DNA from: Niveibacterium terrae
GTDB taxonomy: Bacteria > Pseudomonadota > Gammaproteobacteria > Burkholderiales > Rhodocyclaceae
Assembly (NCBI RefSeq): GCF_048213115.1
Contig: NZ_CP172404.1
Location: 2,294,001-2,358,000, forward strand
DNA length: 64,000 nucleotides
Reading direction: 5' to 3'
Each line of letters begins with the position of its first letter. The stretch's first letter is position 1. The notes below the pieces were generated by a model that did no database searches, was not told the origin of the DNA, and saw only the letters and a list, made by a program, of their open reading frames with translations. Position numbers and translations under genes: made by a program. Of this stretch, positions 33,074-42,450 are shown in pieces.

Positions 33074-35164
33074 TCAGTTGCGGACCGCTTGCGCGTAGTC
33101 GAAGTAACGGTAGGTCTTGCCGTCCACGGTCAGGTCCTTGACGATCAGGTTGACCGAGTAGCTGCCCGCCGGGCGCGCGGTGTCGATCGCGGCGCCGCTC
33201 GGGTCGGTCGGCAGCTTGAAGACGAGACCGGTCGCCGGAGCGGACGGATTGACGACGGCCTGCTGCACCGACGCTTGAGCGCTGCTCGCCGGCTTGACCA
33301 GCGCCTCGTTCAGGATGCGGCCATCCGCTTGCGGCATCGACTTGCCCAACAGATAGGCGACAGTCGGCGCGACATCGACGTTGCCGGTCGGAGTACTAAC
33401 CGCAACACCGGAGCGGAAGGACGGACCGTAGGCGATCAAGGTGTTGTGGACGTCAATCGGACTGAAGCTGCCGTGCATGCCGCGGTTGCCGCCCCAGCTC
33501 TCGAACTCGATACCGGGCAGGCCATTGACGAGCTGTTGCGAATCCCAGCTGAAGCTGACGACGACATCGGGCTGGCCCTTATTCTGGCGGACTGCGTTTT
33601 CGAGATTGACCGAGGCCATCGACAGCGTGCCGGGCAGCGCGCCGTAGCGGCTGTCGACGAAGATCGCACCGTACTCCTCGCGGCTTTGCAGGAAGCGGAC
33701 CAGGCTGCTGACCGTCGCGGCATCGTGGTCAGGCACATAAAAGTAATCGGATCCACCGTTCGCAGCGATCACGACCGCCTTGGCGGGCAGCGTCGCCGGC
33801 ATCTTGAAGCTCGCAACCGGCGTCGTGAGGTTCGCGCTGATCGCCTGGTACTTCGTCTTCGCGCTGCCGCACAGAGAGCCGTCGGCATCGACGCCGACCG
33901 GGTAGACGTTCGTGCCATCGGCCTTGATGCCGGCCATGCCCGAAGTCGAGCAGCCGTTGCCGTCATAGGCCTTGAAACCCGCGTAGGTCAGCAGGTCGGC
34001 CGAGCGCACATCGCCCGAGACCGAGAAGCCACCGACCGGATCGGGCGAGCCGAGAACCGCGTTCGTGACGCCGCTCGCGACCGACGTGCTCGCGGTGATC
34101 GCGCGCAGCGGGAAGTGTTCGGTCGGCCCCGACACATTGCTGTGCGCGTGGTCGGACACGACGATGATGTTGGTCGAAGCGTCGAGACCAGCGGTCTTCA
34201 GCGCGGCCTGCAGCTCGCCGAGCCGGGCGTCCTGGGAAGCCAGGGCCTTGCGGTAGTTCGCCGTGCCCGGACCGTACGCGTGCTCGGTGTTGTCCGGCGT
34301 GCGGAACCAGATCAGCGACAGATCGGGCAGCTTCTTGGGCAGGATATAGTCCGTATAGACCTTCATCATGTACTGGTTCGCGGCGTTCTCCGGCGCACCC
34401 TGGGTGCTGTCGGTCGCATCCTTGGCCTGAACACCGTTGGGCAGAGCGAAAGTCAGCGCACCGGCCCGCGCGGTCGGGTTGCCGTTGTCGGAGGCCAGCG
34501 TGATCGTGCCGGACTGATACGCATAGCCGGTGTTCGCCGGCAGTGCGAACTTCGCCGCTTGCAGCTCGGTCGCGAGCGACTGGGGCAGCACCGTGTTCTC
34601 ATCGAGGAAATAACCACCGCGGCCCAGATCCTGGATGTAGGCGGCGCCGGACTTGCCGATCACCGCCGTCTTCAGGCCCGCTTCCTGGGCAGTCTTGAAC
34701 AACGACTTGACCAGCAGCAGCTGGCCGCCGTAGTAGTCGTTCAGCGTCGTCAGCACCGCGTAGTCTTCAGTGAAGACCGGCGCGACGTAGTTCTGCGCCG
34801 TTCCCGAAGCGCTGTTGCCGACCGGAATCGGCTGCGACGCGCCGGCCTGGGGAGGCGTCCAGAAGGTGTTGCCATAAAAGCCGCTGGTCTTCGGGAAGGA
34901 GCCCGTCGCGAAGGACGAACCGTTCATCATCGTGAAGGTCGGATAGGTCGAATGGTTGTCGGTGAAGCGAACGCCCTTCTGCTGCATCGCGTACAGATTC
35001 GGGGTGTCGGTCGGATTGATCGCGTCGGGGCGCAGACCATCCCAGACCATGACGATCGTGCGCTGCGGCGAGGCCGCCGCGTCTGAAGAACTGCCCGTGC
35101 TGCCGCAAGCGCTCAAGAGCGCGAGGCTGGCGGTAACGACGAAAGAAAGAGGAGCGAGACGCAT
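33074..35164 (-). CDS. Alkaline-phosphatase superfamily (NPP-type) lipoprotein
   Basis: 696 residues. Signal peptide with lipobox LLSAC (Cys near residue 20), then a phosphodiesterase/nucleotide-pyrophosphatase fold: metal Asp in MVWDGLRPD, nucleophile Thr region TYPTFTMMNGS, DHAHSN and GMHGSFSP metal ligands. AGGA precedes ATG 35164; upstream in-frame ATG codons would abolish the signal peptide. Members hydrolyse phosphodiesters or release phosphate from organic compounds in the periplasm. The substrate is unknown; no Pho box was seen. Confidence 0.85.
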   Translation of the reverse strand: MRLAPLSFVVTASLALLSACGSTGSSSDAAASPQRTIVMVWDGLRPDAINPTDTPNLYAMQQKGVRFTDNHSTYPTFTMMNGSSFATGSFPKTSGFYGNTFWTPPQAGASQPIPVGNSASGTAQNYVAPVFTEDYAVLTTLNDYYGGQLLLVKSLFKTAQEAGLKTAVIGKSGAAYIQDLGRGGYFLDENTVLPQSLATELQAAKFALPANTGYAYQSGTITLASDNGNPTARAGALTFALPNGVQAKDATDSTQGAPENAANQYMMKVYTDYILPKKLPDLSLIWFRTPDNTEHAYGPGTANYRKALASQDARLGELQAALKTAGLDASTNIIVVSDHAHSNVSGPTEHFPLRAITASTSVASGVTNAVLGSPDPVGGFSVSGDVRSADLLTYAGFKAYDGNGCSTSGMAGIKADGTNVYPVGVDADGSLCGSAKTKYQAISANLTTPVASFKMPATLPAKAVVIAANGGSDYFYVPDHDAATVSSLVRFLQSREEYGAIFVDSRYGALPGTLSMASVNLENAVRQNKGQPDVVVSFSWDSQQLVNGLPGIEFESWGGNRGMHGSFSPIDVHNTLIAYGPSFRSGVAVSTPTGNVDVAPTVAYLLGKSMPQADGRILNEALVKPASSAQASVQQAVVNPSAPATGLVFKLPTDPSGAAIDTARPAGSYSVNLIVKDLTVDGKTYRYFDYAQAVRN

Positions 35165-35309
35165 GAGTTCTGTCCTGTGCGAGCGCCAAGAGGCGCGGGA
35201 AAAGAAGAGGAGATCGCCGCAGCGGGACATTCCCTCGCACGGCATTCATCTCTGCTCACAGACATTACCGGGCGAATGTGACAGTTCCGGGTCAAACCGG
35301 AAATGAGAT

Positions 35310-36434
35310 CTATTCCAGCTGCAAGGCGACGTAGAGCAGCAGGCGCTCGTCGGTGCGGCCAAGGTCCAGCCCGGTGATCTCGGCGATCTGGCGTAGCCGG
35401 TAGTCGAGTGTGTTGCGGTGGATGTGCAACTTCAGCGCCGTCGCCGACAGATGGCCGTTCGCGTCGAACCACGCGTTCAGCGTGGCCCGCAGCGCGCCGC
35501 GGCGATCTGCCGCTTCGAGCCGGCGCAGCGGCAGCCTGAGCTGATCGGCTTGCCAGCCCGCCCCCAGACCGGAGAGCAGCACGGGCAGGCGCAGATCGTA
35601 ATAGGACAGCGCGGGTTTGCCGAGCCTGCGTACGAGGCCGACCTGCAGGCAGGCGAGCGCACTCTGGTAGGAATGGGCGACGGCCTCGACGCCGCCCAGC
35701 GCGACGCCCATCGCGAAGCGGAAATCGTGCCGGCACTCCTGCGCAAACCATGAGCTCAGGGCCGAGAACCTGCGCTCACCGGCCTGCGGATCCGCGACCG
35801 GCATCAGGATCACCAGTTCACGCGCCGAGCGCGAGGCGCTCAGGCAATCCCTGTGGGCCGAGGCGAGGCGTTGTTTCAGATGCTGCAGGCTGGAGAGCGC
35901 GGTATCCGGCTCGACTCCCGCATCGAGGATCAGCACGAGCGCCGAGCGCGGCAGATCAAGATCGATGCCGAGCCGGCCCGCCCAGTTCGCGAGACTGCCA
36001 TCCTGAACCGCGTCGCCGGCGAGCCACTGCAGCACGAATTCCTCGCGGTAGCGCGCGTCGCGCTGCAGATCGCGGTTCAGCTGATCCTGTTCGAGGATCA
36101 TCTCCGCGGTCATCCTGACCAGCTCGCCGAACTGCCGCACCGCCTCGGGGTCTCCGGTCAGACCGACGACGCCGCAGATCTCGCCGCGCACGGTCAGCAG
36201 CAGATTCACGCCGGGGCGCGCGCCGGCCATGACACGCATCGCTCCGGTATCGACTTCGACGGTGCGCCGCTGCGCGATCGCAAGCTGGGCGCCGGCATGC
36301 AGCTCGCCGATGCGGGCGCGCTCACCGCTGCCGATGATCGTGCCCCGTGCGTCCATCACGTTCACGTTGAACGGAATGATCTTCATCGTCCGGGTGACGA
36401 TTTCCTGCGCAAGCCTTGTGTCGAGTGTGATCAT
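35310..36434 (-). CDS. cdaR: CdaR-type sugar-diacid regulator
   Basis: 374 residues: N-terminal sugar-diacid recognition domain (~3-135, DTRLAQEIV and RTMKIIPFNVNVMD), a central GGDEF-like region, and a C-terminal PucR-type HTH (LKLHIHRNTLDYRLRQI). E. coli CdaR activates galactarate, glucarate and glycerate genes. It is divergent from an MFS carrier and a glycerate kinase gene, as expected of a local activator. No good ribosome site at ATG 36434. Confidence 0.9.
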   Translation of the reverse strand: MITLDTRLAQEIVTRTMKIIPFNVNVMDARGTIIGSGERARIGELHAGAQLAIAQRRTVEVDTGAMRVMAGARPGVNLLLTVRGEICGVVGLTGDPEAVRQFGELVRMTAEMILEQDQLNRDLQRDARYREEFVLQWLAGDAVQDGSLANWAGRLGIDLDLPRSALVLILDAGVEPDTALSSLQHLKQRLASAHRDCLSASRSARELVILMPVADPQAGERRFSALSSWFAQECRHDFRFAMGVALGGVEAVAHSYQSALACLQVGLVRRLGKPALSYYDLRLPVLLSGLGAGWQADQLRLPLRRLEAADRRGALRATLNAWFDANGHLSATALKLHIHRNTLDYRLRQIAEITGLDLGRTDERLLLYVALQLE

Positions 36435-36555
36435 GACTGGGAAGAATGCACAAAAATGCGGGTTCTAGAAAGCTCAAATTCATGCAATCTTACGATTACT
36501 TTCGCTTATGGGTTCATTAGCATTGCCTCACATTCCACACACCCGGAGACAAACC

Positions 36556-37875
36556 ATGAATACCCAAGCGAGAGCCACCGGCGCGCCGGATGCGCTGCTG
36601 GAGGGCGCCTACCGCAAGGCGATCTTCCGTCTGATCCCCTTCATCTTCGTCTGTTATCTCTTCAACTACCTCGACCGCGTCAATGTCGGCTTCGCGAAGC
36701 TGCAGATGCTCGACGCGCTGAACCTGTCCGAGACGGTCTATGGCCTCGGGGCCGGGATCTTCTTCATCGGCTATGTGCTGGCCGGCGTGCCGAGCAACCT
36801 GGCCCTGCACAAGGTCGGCGCCCGACGCTGGATTGGCACGCTGATGATCGCGTGGGGCGCGCTGTCGGCGAGCCTGATGTTCGTCAAATCGGCCGAATCC
36901 TTCTACCTGATCCGCTTCCTGACCGGCGTCACCGAGGCCGGCTTCTTCCCGGGCATGGTGCTCTACTTCACCCACTGGTTCCCGTCGGAACGCCGCGGCC
37001 GCGTGATGGCGCTGTTCATGTCCGCGATCCCGATCTCGGGCGTGCTCGGCGGCCCGCTGTCCGGCTGGATGCTCAATCACTTCCAGGCGGGTCAGGGTGG
37101 CCTGGCCGCCTGGCAATGGCTCTATCTGCTGCAAGGCCTGCCGACGATCCTGCTGGGCTTCGCGGTGTACTTCGTGCTCCACGACGGCGTGGCGGCGGTG
37201 AAGTGGCTCAGCGCCGATGAAAAGAACGCGATGCAGAAGGCGCTCGAGGATGACGAGCGCGCACGCCGCGCCGGCAACACCGCCGTGCAGTCCTTCGCTA
37301 GCGTGCTACGCAACCGCAACGTCTGGATGCTCGGCGGCGTCTACTTCAGCATCCAGATGGGCGTCTATGCGATCAACTTCTGGCTGCCCTCGATCATCAA
37401 GTCGCTCGGCTTCAACGACCCCGCGATGATCGGCTGGCTCAGCGCGATCCCCTACCTGGTGGCCAGCTTCTTCATGATCGCTGTCGGACGCTCGGCCGAC
37501 CGCCGCCGCGAACGCCGCTGGCACCTCGCCATCCCGATGCTGATGGGCTTTGGCGGCCTGCTGATCGCGACCGTCGCGGCCGACAATCCGGTCCTCGCGA
37601 TGATCGGCCTGACGCTAGCCACGATGGGCACGCTGACCGGCCTGCCGATGTTCTGGCCCCTGCCGGCCGCCTTCCTCGGCAGCGCCGCGGCGGCGGGCGG
37701 ACTCGCGCTGATCAACTCGCTGGGACAGATCGCCGGCTTCCTTAGCCCCTACCTGGTCGGCTGGATCAAGGATGCGACCGGCAATACCCATGTCGCGCTC
37801 TACATCCTGTCCGCGGTGCTGCTCGTCGGAGCGATCACCGTGCTGAGCATCCCGGCAAAGACCGTGAATCGCTGA
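36556..37875 (+). CDS. MFS transporter of the glucarate/glycerate (ACS) group
   Basis: 439 residues and 12 predicted spans; typical ACS-group motifs NYLDRVNVGFAKLQM in the first span and TGVTEAGFFPGMVLY. GGAGA precedes ATG 36556. With glycerate kinase directly downstream and CdaR divergent upstream, the likely substrates are D-glycerate, glucarate, galactarate or a related acid. No dehydratase or aldolase gene for the six-carbon diacids is in the window, so glycerate itself is an economical guess. Confidence 0.85.
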   Translation: MNTQARATGAPDALLEGAYRKAIFRLIPFIFVCYLFNYLDRVNVGFAKLQMLDALNLSETVYGLGAGIFFIGYVLAGVPSNLALHKVGARRWIGTLMIAWGALSASLMFVKSAESFYLIRFLTGVTEAGFFPGMVLYFTHWFPSERRGRVMALFMSAIPISGVLGGPLSGWMLNHFQAGQGGLAAWQWLYLLQGLPTILLGFAVYFVLHDGVAAVKWLSADEKNAMQKALEDDERARRAGNTAVQSFASVLRNRNVWMLGGVYFSIQMGVYAINFWLPSIIKSLGFNDPAMIGWLSAIPYLVASFFMIAVGRSADRRRERRWHLAIPMLMGFGGLLIATVAADNPVLAMIGLTLATMGTLTGLPMFWPLPAAFLGSAAAAGGLALINSLGQIAGFLSPYLVGWIKDATGNTHVALYILSAVLLVGAITVLSIPAKTVNR

Positions 37876-37912
37876 GCCGGCCCCCTCCCCCTTTCATCCG
37901 AATTCAAAGACC

Positions 37913-39061
37913 ATGAAAATTGTCATCGCACCCGATTCGTACAAGGAAAGCCTGTCCGCCCGGGAAGTCGCCGAAGAGATAAGGGCCGGCTTCCGGCAGG
38001 TCTTCCCCGACGCCGACTATCTGCTGATCCCGGTCGCCGACGGCGGCGAAGGAACGGTCCAGGCCATGATCGACGCGACCTCGGGAGTCCTGAGGACGCT
38101 TGCGGTCAGCGGCCCGCACGGCGAACTGGTTCAGGCCTCCTATGGCCTGGCCGCCGACCAGGGCCTCGCGATCATCGAGATGGCTTCGGCCAGCGGCCTG
38201 GAGCTCGTTCCCGCCGGGCGGCGCAATCCGCTCGTGACGACGAGCGCCGGGACCGGGGAGCTGATCCGCGACGCTCTGGCGGCCGGCGCTCGGCACATCG
38301 TGATCGGCATCGGCGGCAGCGCGACCAACGACGGCGGCGCCGGAATGCTGCAGGCGCTCGGCGCGCGTCTGACCGATGCGGACGGCCGCGAGCTGGGCCC
38401 GGGTGGCGCCGAACTCGCCCGCCTCGCCCACCTCGACGCCTCCGGCCTGGATCCGCGCCTGAAGACCTGCCGCATCGATGTCGCCTGCGACGTCAGCAAC
38501 CCGCTGACCGGCCCCCAAGGCGCATCACGGGTATTCGGCCCGCAGAAAGGCGCGACCCCCGGGATGGTCGAAACGCTGGATCGCTGTCTCGCGCGCTTCG
38601 CCGAAGTGCTCAAAGCGGACCTGGGCCAGGATGTCGCCGACATCCCCGGCGCAGGCGCTGCCGGAGGCATGGGCGCGGCGCTTCTGGGCGTGCTCGGCGC
38701 GAGCCTGCGCCCGGGCAGCGAAGTCGTGACCGAAGCGGTCGGACTCGAACAGGCGCTCGCCGGGGCCGATCTGGTGATCACCGGCGAAGGCCGGATCGAT
38801 GGCCAGACGATCTACGGCAAGACGCCGATCGGCGTCACCCGCGTCGCCAAACGGCTGGGGCTGCCGGTGATCGGCCTCGCCGGCTGCCTCGCCCAGGACG
38901 CCGGCGTCGTGCATGAGCACGGAATCGATGCGGTGTTCAGCTCGGTGCACAAGGCCTGCTCGCTCGAAGAGGCACTTCGCGACGCGAGGATCAACCTGCG
39001 CAGCGTCGCCCGCAATGCCGCCGCGGCGATCCGGACCGGGATGACGATCGCGAAGCGCTGA
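37913..39061 (+). CDS. glxK: Glycerate 2-kinase (GarK/GlxK family)
   Basis: 382 residues. N-terminal APDSYKESLSA, the PVADGGEGTV motif, GIGGSATNDGG, and GEGRIDGQT near the C-terminus identify glycerate kinase type 1. It phosphorylates D-glycerate to 2-phosphoglycerate. 37 bases after the MFS gene and in the same transcript; ribosome site weak. Confidence 0.93.
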   Translation: MKIVIAPDSYKESLSAREVAEEIRAGFRQVFPDADYLLIPVADGGEGTVQAMIDATSGVLRTLAVSGPHGELVQASYGLAADQGLAIIEMASASGLELVPAGRRNPLVTTSAGTGELIRDALAAGARHIVIGIGGSATNDGGAGMLQALGARLTDADGRELGPGGAELARLAHLDASGLDPRLKTCRIDVACDVSNPLTGPQGASRVFGPQKGATPGMVETLDRCLARFAEVLKADLGQDVADIPGAGAAGGMGAALLGVLGASLRPGSEVVTEAVGLEQALAGADLVITGEGRIDGQTIYGKTPIGVTRVAKRLGLPVIGLAGCLAQDAGVVHEHGIDAVFSSVHKACSLEEALRDARINLRSVARNAAAAIRTGMTIAKR

Positions 39062-39375
39062 ACGACCCAGCCTCTCCCCCTGCACCAGAGGGAGAGGCCC
39101 CCTCCCCTCGCGCCCACTCCCCCTTCTTGAAGAAGTAGGGTGGCTTCGCTGCAGGCAAGCCACCGTTCGCGGCGGATTGCCCCTGCGGGGGGCGAAGGAG
39201 GGAATTCGCGAAACACTGTTTCGCGCCTCCGCAGCCGGACCGATGCGCAAATCGGTCCGTGGTCGGGGGGCAAAACTGTCCCTACCCCTCGTGTGCTTCG
39301 CTCGAGGCCGCCCGACAACACCTACAACTGCTAGTTCCATAAAAATAAAAAAACACTATCGGCAGTAGTTCAGCC
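39062..39375. repeat. Intergenic cluster of perfect hairpins
   Basis: No gene. Three perfect hairpins stand in a row: GGTGGCTT/AAGCCACC (39139-39146, 39157-39164), CGCGAAACA-C-TGTTTCGCG (39207-39225) and CGGACCGAT/ATCGGTCCG (39236-39244, 39251-39259). The first shares its sequence with the repeat at 28684. They may end transcription of glxK or be REP-like repeats; none has a U run. Confidence 0.6.
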
Positions 39376-39405
39376 TTGACCCGCCCGGCCACCGCCGCCT
39401 AGACT
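39376..39405 (+). promoter_or_regulatory. Promoter of the riboswitch-nrdAB transcript
   Basis: TTGACC (39376-39381), an 18-base spacer and TAGACT (39400-39405). The start would be near 39412, just before the first riboswitch helix. Confidence 0.7.
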
Positions 39406-39410
39406 GCGCG

Positions 39411-39580
39411 CCGTGTCGGTTCCCCGTGAGGGGATCAAAAGGGAATCCGGAAAGCCGGAGCTGCCCCCGCAACTGTCAGCGTGGAGTCGGACGCGGATGC
39501 CACTGGACCTGTTCCGGGAAGGCGCGTGCGGCGAGGATGCGCAAGCCAGGAGACCTGCCGCACGAAGACGAGCCGGCCAC
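39411..39580 (+). promoter_or_regulatory. Cobalamin riboswitch
   Basis: All the main conserved blocks appear in order: AAAAGGGAATCCGG (39437-39450), GCTGCCCCCGCAACTGT (39460-39476), GATGCCACTGG (39496-39506), GGGAAGGCGC and the B12 box GCCAGGAGACCTGCC (39545-39559). It stands 120 bases before nrdA. Bound cobalamin should lower nrdAB expression. Confidence 0.95.
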
Positions 39581-39699
39581 ACCGCGCGTGCGTGCCGACG
39601 ACGAAACCCGGGGCGGGGCGCCCTGCGGCAGATCGCGAGCTGGCCACAGCCTGTCCGCGTCTCTCGCCTGCCCCGCCGCCAGCCAGCGAGGATAGACAG

Positions 39700-42450
39700 A
39701 TGAACGCCACCGCCCCTGCGCTCAGCGCCCAGGCCCACTCCTTCGAAGTGATCCGCCGCGACGGAGCCATCACCCCCTTCGATGCCGGGAAGATCGCGAC
39801 CGCGCTCGGCAAGGCCTTCATCGCCGTCGAAGGCGGCGCCGCTTCGGCCCGCCAGCGCGATCTGGTCGCGCGCCTGACCGACGCGGTGGTCCAGGCCTTC
39901 GCGCGCCGCCTGCCGGCCGGCGGCACGCTGCACATCGAGGACATCCAGGACCAGGTCGAGCTCGCGCTGATGCGCGCAGGAGAGCACGACGTCGCCCGAG
40001 CCTATGTGCTCTATCGCGAGAAGCGCGCCGCCGAACGCGCCGCGCAGCAGGCGGCGGCGCCGATCCGGCTGCAGGTGAAGGACGGCGACGCGCTGCGCCC
40101 GCTCGACGAAGCCGCGCTGCTCGCGCAGATCGAGGAAGCCTGCCAGGGCCTCTCCGACGTGTCGGCCCGGACCGTGCTGCAGCACACGCTGGCCAACCTC
40201 TACGACGGGGTCAGCGTCGCCGCGGTGCGCCAGGCCCTCGTGATGGCCGCGCGCACGCTGATCGAACGCGACCCGGCCTACTCCCGGCTCGCCGCCCGGC
40301 TGCTGTTGCGCAACGTCTGCATTGACGTGCTCGGCGAGGAGCTGGGCCACGCGGAAACAGCCGCGCGGCTGCCCGAAGCCTTCCCCGGTCTGATCCGCGA
40401 AGGCGTCGAAGCCGGCCTGCTCGACCCGCGCCTCGCCGACTACGACCTTCCCCGGCTCGCCGCCGCGCTCGACGTCGCGAACGACCTGCGCTTCGACTAT
40501 CTGGGCCTGCAGACGCTGTACGACCGCTACTTCCTGCACATCGACGAGCGCCGCATCGAGCTGCCGCAGACCTTCTTCATGCGTGTCGCGATGGGCCTCG
40601 CGCTGAACGAAAAGGAGCGCGACGCGCGCGCGATCGAGTTCTACCGCCTGCTCTCGGGCTTCGACTTCATGAGCAGCACACCGACGCTGTTCAACTCCGG
40701 CACGCTGCACTCCCAGCTCTCGTCCTGCTACCTCGCGACGGTCGAGGACGACCTCGCCAGCATCTACCAGGCGGTCAAGGAGAATGCGCTGCTGCAGAAA
40801 TACGCCGGGGGCCTCGGCAACGACTGGACTCCGGTGCGCGCGCTGGGCAGCCTGATCCGCGGCACCAATGGCAAGAGCCAGGGCGTGATCCCCTTCCTCA
40901 AAGTCGTCAACGACACGGCTCTCGCGGTCAATCAGGGCGGCAAGCGCAAGGGCGCGGTCTGCGCCTATCTGGAGACCTGGCACCTCGACATCGAGGACTT
41001 CCTCGACCTGCGCAAGAACACCGGCGACGAGCGGCGGCGCACCCACGACATGAACACCGCGAACTGGATTCCGGACCTGTTCATGCAGCGCGTCATCGAA
41101 AGCTCGGAGTGGACGCTGTTCTCTCCGTCCGACGCGCCCGATCTGCACGATCTGTGCGGCGCAGCTTTCCGCGAAGCCTATCTGGGCTACGAGGAGAAGG
41201 CCGCGCGTGGCGAACTCAAACTCTTCAAGAAGATCCCGGCCGTCCAGCTCTGGCGCAAGATGCTGACGATGCTCTACGAGACCGGCCACCCGTGGATCAC
41301 GTTCAAGGATGCCTGCAACCTGCGCTCGCCGCAGCAGCACGCCGGCGTGATCCACAGCTCGAACCTGTGCACCGAGATCACGCTGAACACCTCAAACGAC
41401 GAGACCGCAGTCTGCAACCTCGGCTCGGTGAACCTGCCCGCCCATCTGATATTCGAGGACGGGCACTGGCAGCTGGATCGGAGCAAGCTCGCCCGGACGA
41501 TCACGACCGCGATGCGCCTGCTCGACAACGTCGTCGACATCAACTTCTACGCGACCGAGAAGGCGCGCAACGCGAACCAGCGTCACCGCCCGGTCGGCCT
41601 GGGAATCATGGGCTTCGCGGACTGCCTGCACCGGATGGGCCTCGCCTTCGCGAGCCGCGAAGCGGTCGAGTTCGCCGACCGCTCGATGGAGGCGATCTGC
41701 TACGAGGCATACCGGGCGTCGAGCGATCTCGCCCGCGAGCGCGGCATCTATTCGAGCTACCGGGGCAGCCTGTGGGACAAGGGAATTCTGCCGATCGATT
41801 CGATCGCGCTGCTCGAAGCCGGGCGCGGCGAAGCGATCGCCGTGGACCGCTCATTGACTCTGGACTGGGACGCGCTGCGCGCGAAGATCGCCCGCGACGG
41901 CATGCGCAACTCGAACTGCGTCGCGATCGCGCCGACCGCGACGATCTCGAACATCGTCGGCGTCTCCGCCTGCATCGAGCCCGACTATCAGAACCTCTAT
42001 GTGAAGTCGAACCTGTCGGGCGAGTTCACGGTCGTCGGCGAGCACCTGGTGCGCGACTTGAAAGCGCTGGGCCTGTGGGACGAAGTGATGATCGCGGACC
42101 TGAAGTACTTCGACGGTTCGCTGGCCCGGATCGACCGGGTGCCGGACGCGCTGAAGGCGCGCTACGCGACCGCTTTCGAGATCGCACCGGAATGGCTGAT
42201 CGAGGCGGCTGCGCGTCGCCAGAAGTGGATGGACCAGGCGCAGTCGCTGAACCTCTATCTCGCCTCGCCCTCGGGCCGCAAGCTCGACGAGATGTACAAG
42301 CTCGCCTGGAAGTCCGGCCTGAAGACGACCTACTACCTGCGCACGCTGGGCGCGACTGCGGTCGAGAAGACCGCGACGGCGCAGCCAGCCGCGCCCGCCG
42401 AAGCGAAATTCTGCTCGATCGACAACCCCGACTGCGAGGCCTGCCAATGA
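39700..42450 (+). CDS. nrdA: Class I ribonucleotide reductase, large subunit
   Basis: 916 residues against 761 in E. coli. The extra length is an added N-terminal ATP cone (~14-110, FEVIRRDGAITPFDAGKI) before the ordinary, here diverged, cone (~121-215). The catalytic barrel has SSCYLATVEDD, SNLCTEITLNTS with the radical-site Cys, VCNLGSVNL, and the C-terminal redox pair in CSIDNPDCEAC. Reduces NDPs to dNDPs with NrdB. AGGA precedes ATG 39700; the open frame further upstream runs through the riboswitch and is rejected. The stop overlaps nrdB (ATGA). Confidence 0.95.
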   Translation: MNATAPALSAQAHSFEVIRRDGAITPFDAGKIATALGKAFIAVEGGAASARQRDLVARLTDAVVQAFARRLPAGGTLHIEDIQDQVELALMRAGEHDVARAYVLYREKRAAERAAQQAAAPIRLQVKDGDALRPLDEAALLAQIEEACQGLSDVSARTVLQHTLANLYDGVSVAAVRQALVMAARTLIERDPAYSRLAARLLLRNVCIDVLGEELGHAETAARLPEAFPGLIREGVEAGLLDPRLADYDLPRLAAALDVANDLRFDYLGLQTLYDRYFLHIDERRIELPQTFFMRVAMGLALNEKERDARAIEFYRLLSGFDFMSSTPTLFNSGTLHSQLSSCYLATVEDDLASIYQAVKENALLQKYAGGLGNDWTPVRALGSLIRGTNGKSQGVIPFLKVVNDTALAVNQGGKRKGAVCAYLETWHLDIEDFLDLRKNTGDERRRTHDMNTANWIPDLFMQRVIESSEWTLFSPSDAPDLHDLCGAAFREAYLGYEEKAARGELKLFKKIPAVQLWRKMLTMLYETGHPWITFKDACNLRSPQQHAGVIHSSNLCTEITLNTSNDETAVCNLGSVNLPAHLIFEDGHWQLDRSKLARTITTAMRLLDNVVDINFYATEKARNANQRHRPVGLGIMGFADCLHRMGLAFASREAVEFADRSMEAICYEAYRASSDLARERGIYSSYRGSLWDKGILPIDSIALLEAGRGEAIAVDRSLTLDWDALRAKIARDGMRNSNCVAIAPTATISNIVGVSACIEPDYQNLYVKSNLSGEFTVVGEHLVRDLKALGLWDEVMIADLKYFDGSLARIDRVPDALKARYATAFEIAPEWLIEAAARRQKWMDQAQSLNLYLASPSGRKLDEMYKLAWKSGLKTTYYLRTLGATAVEKTATAQPAAPAEAKFCSIDNPDCEACQ

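Noticed and set aside
39481..39699. Upstream extension of nrdA
   Set aside because: It would translate the cobalamin riboswitch; AGGA and family N-terminus support ATG 39700.
39370..41355. A minus-strand open frame of 661 codons across nrdA and the riboswitch
   Set aside because: Runs through the riboswitch and opposite the nrdA catalytic region; shadow of a GC-rich gene.
41109..42446. In-frame 446-codon extension upstream of nrdB
   Set aside because: It overlaps nrdA in another frame, and nrdB has a proper coupled start at 42447.
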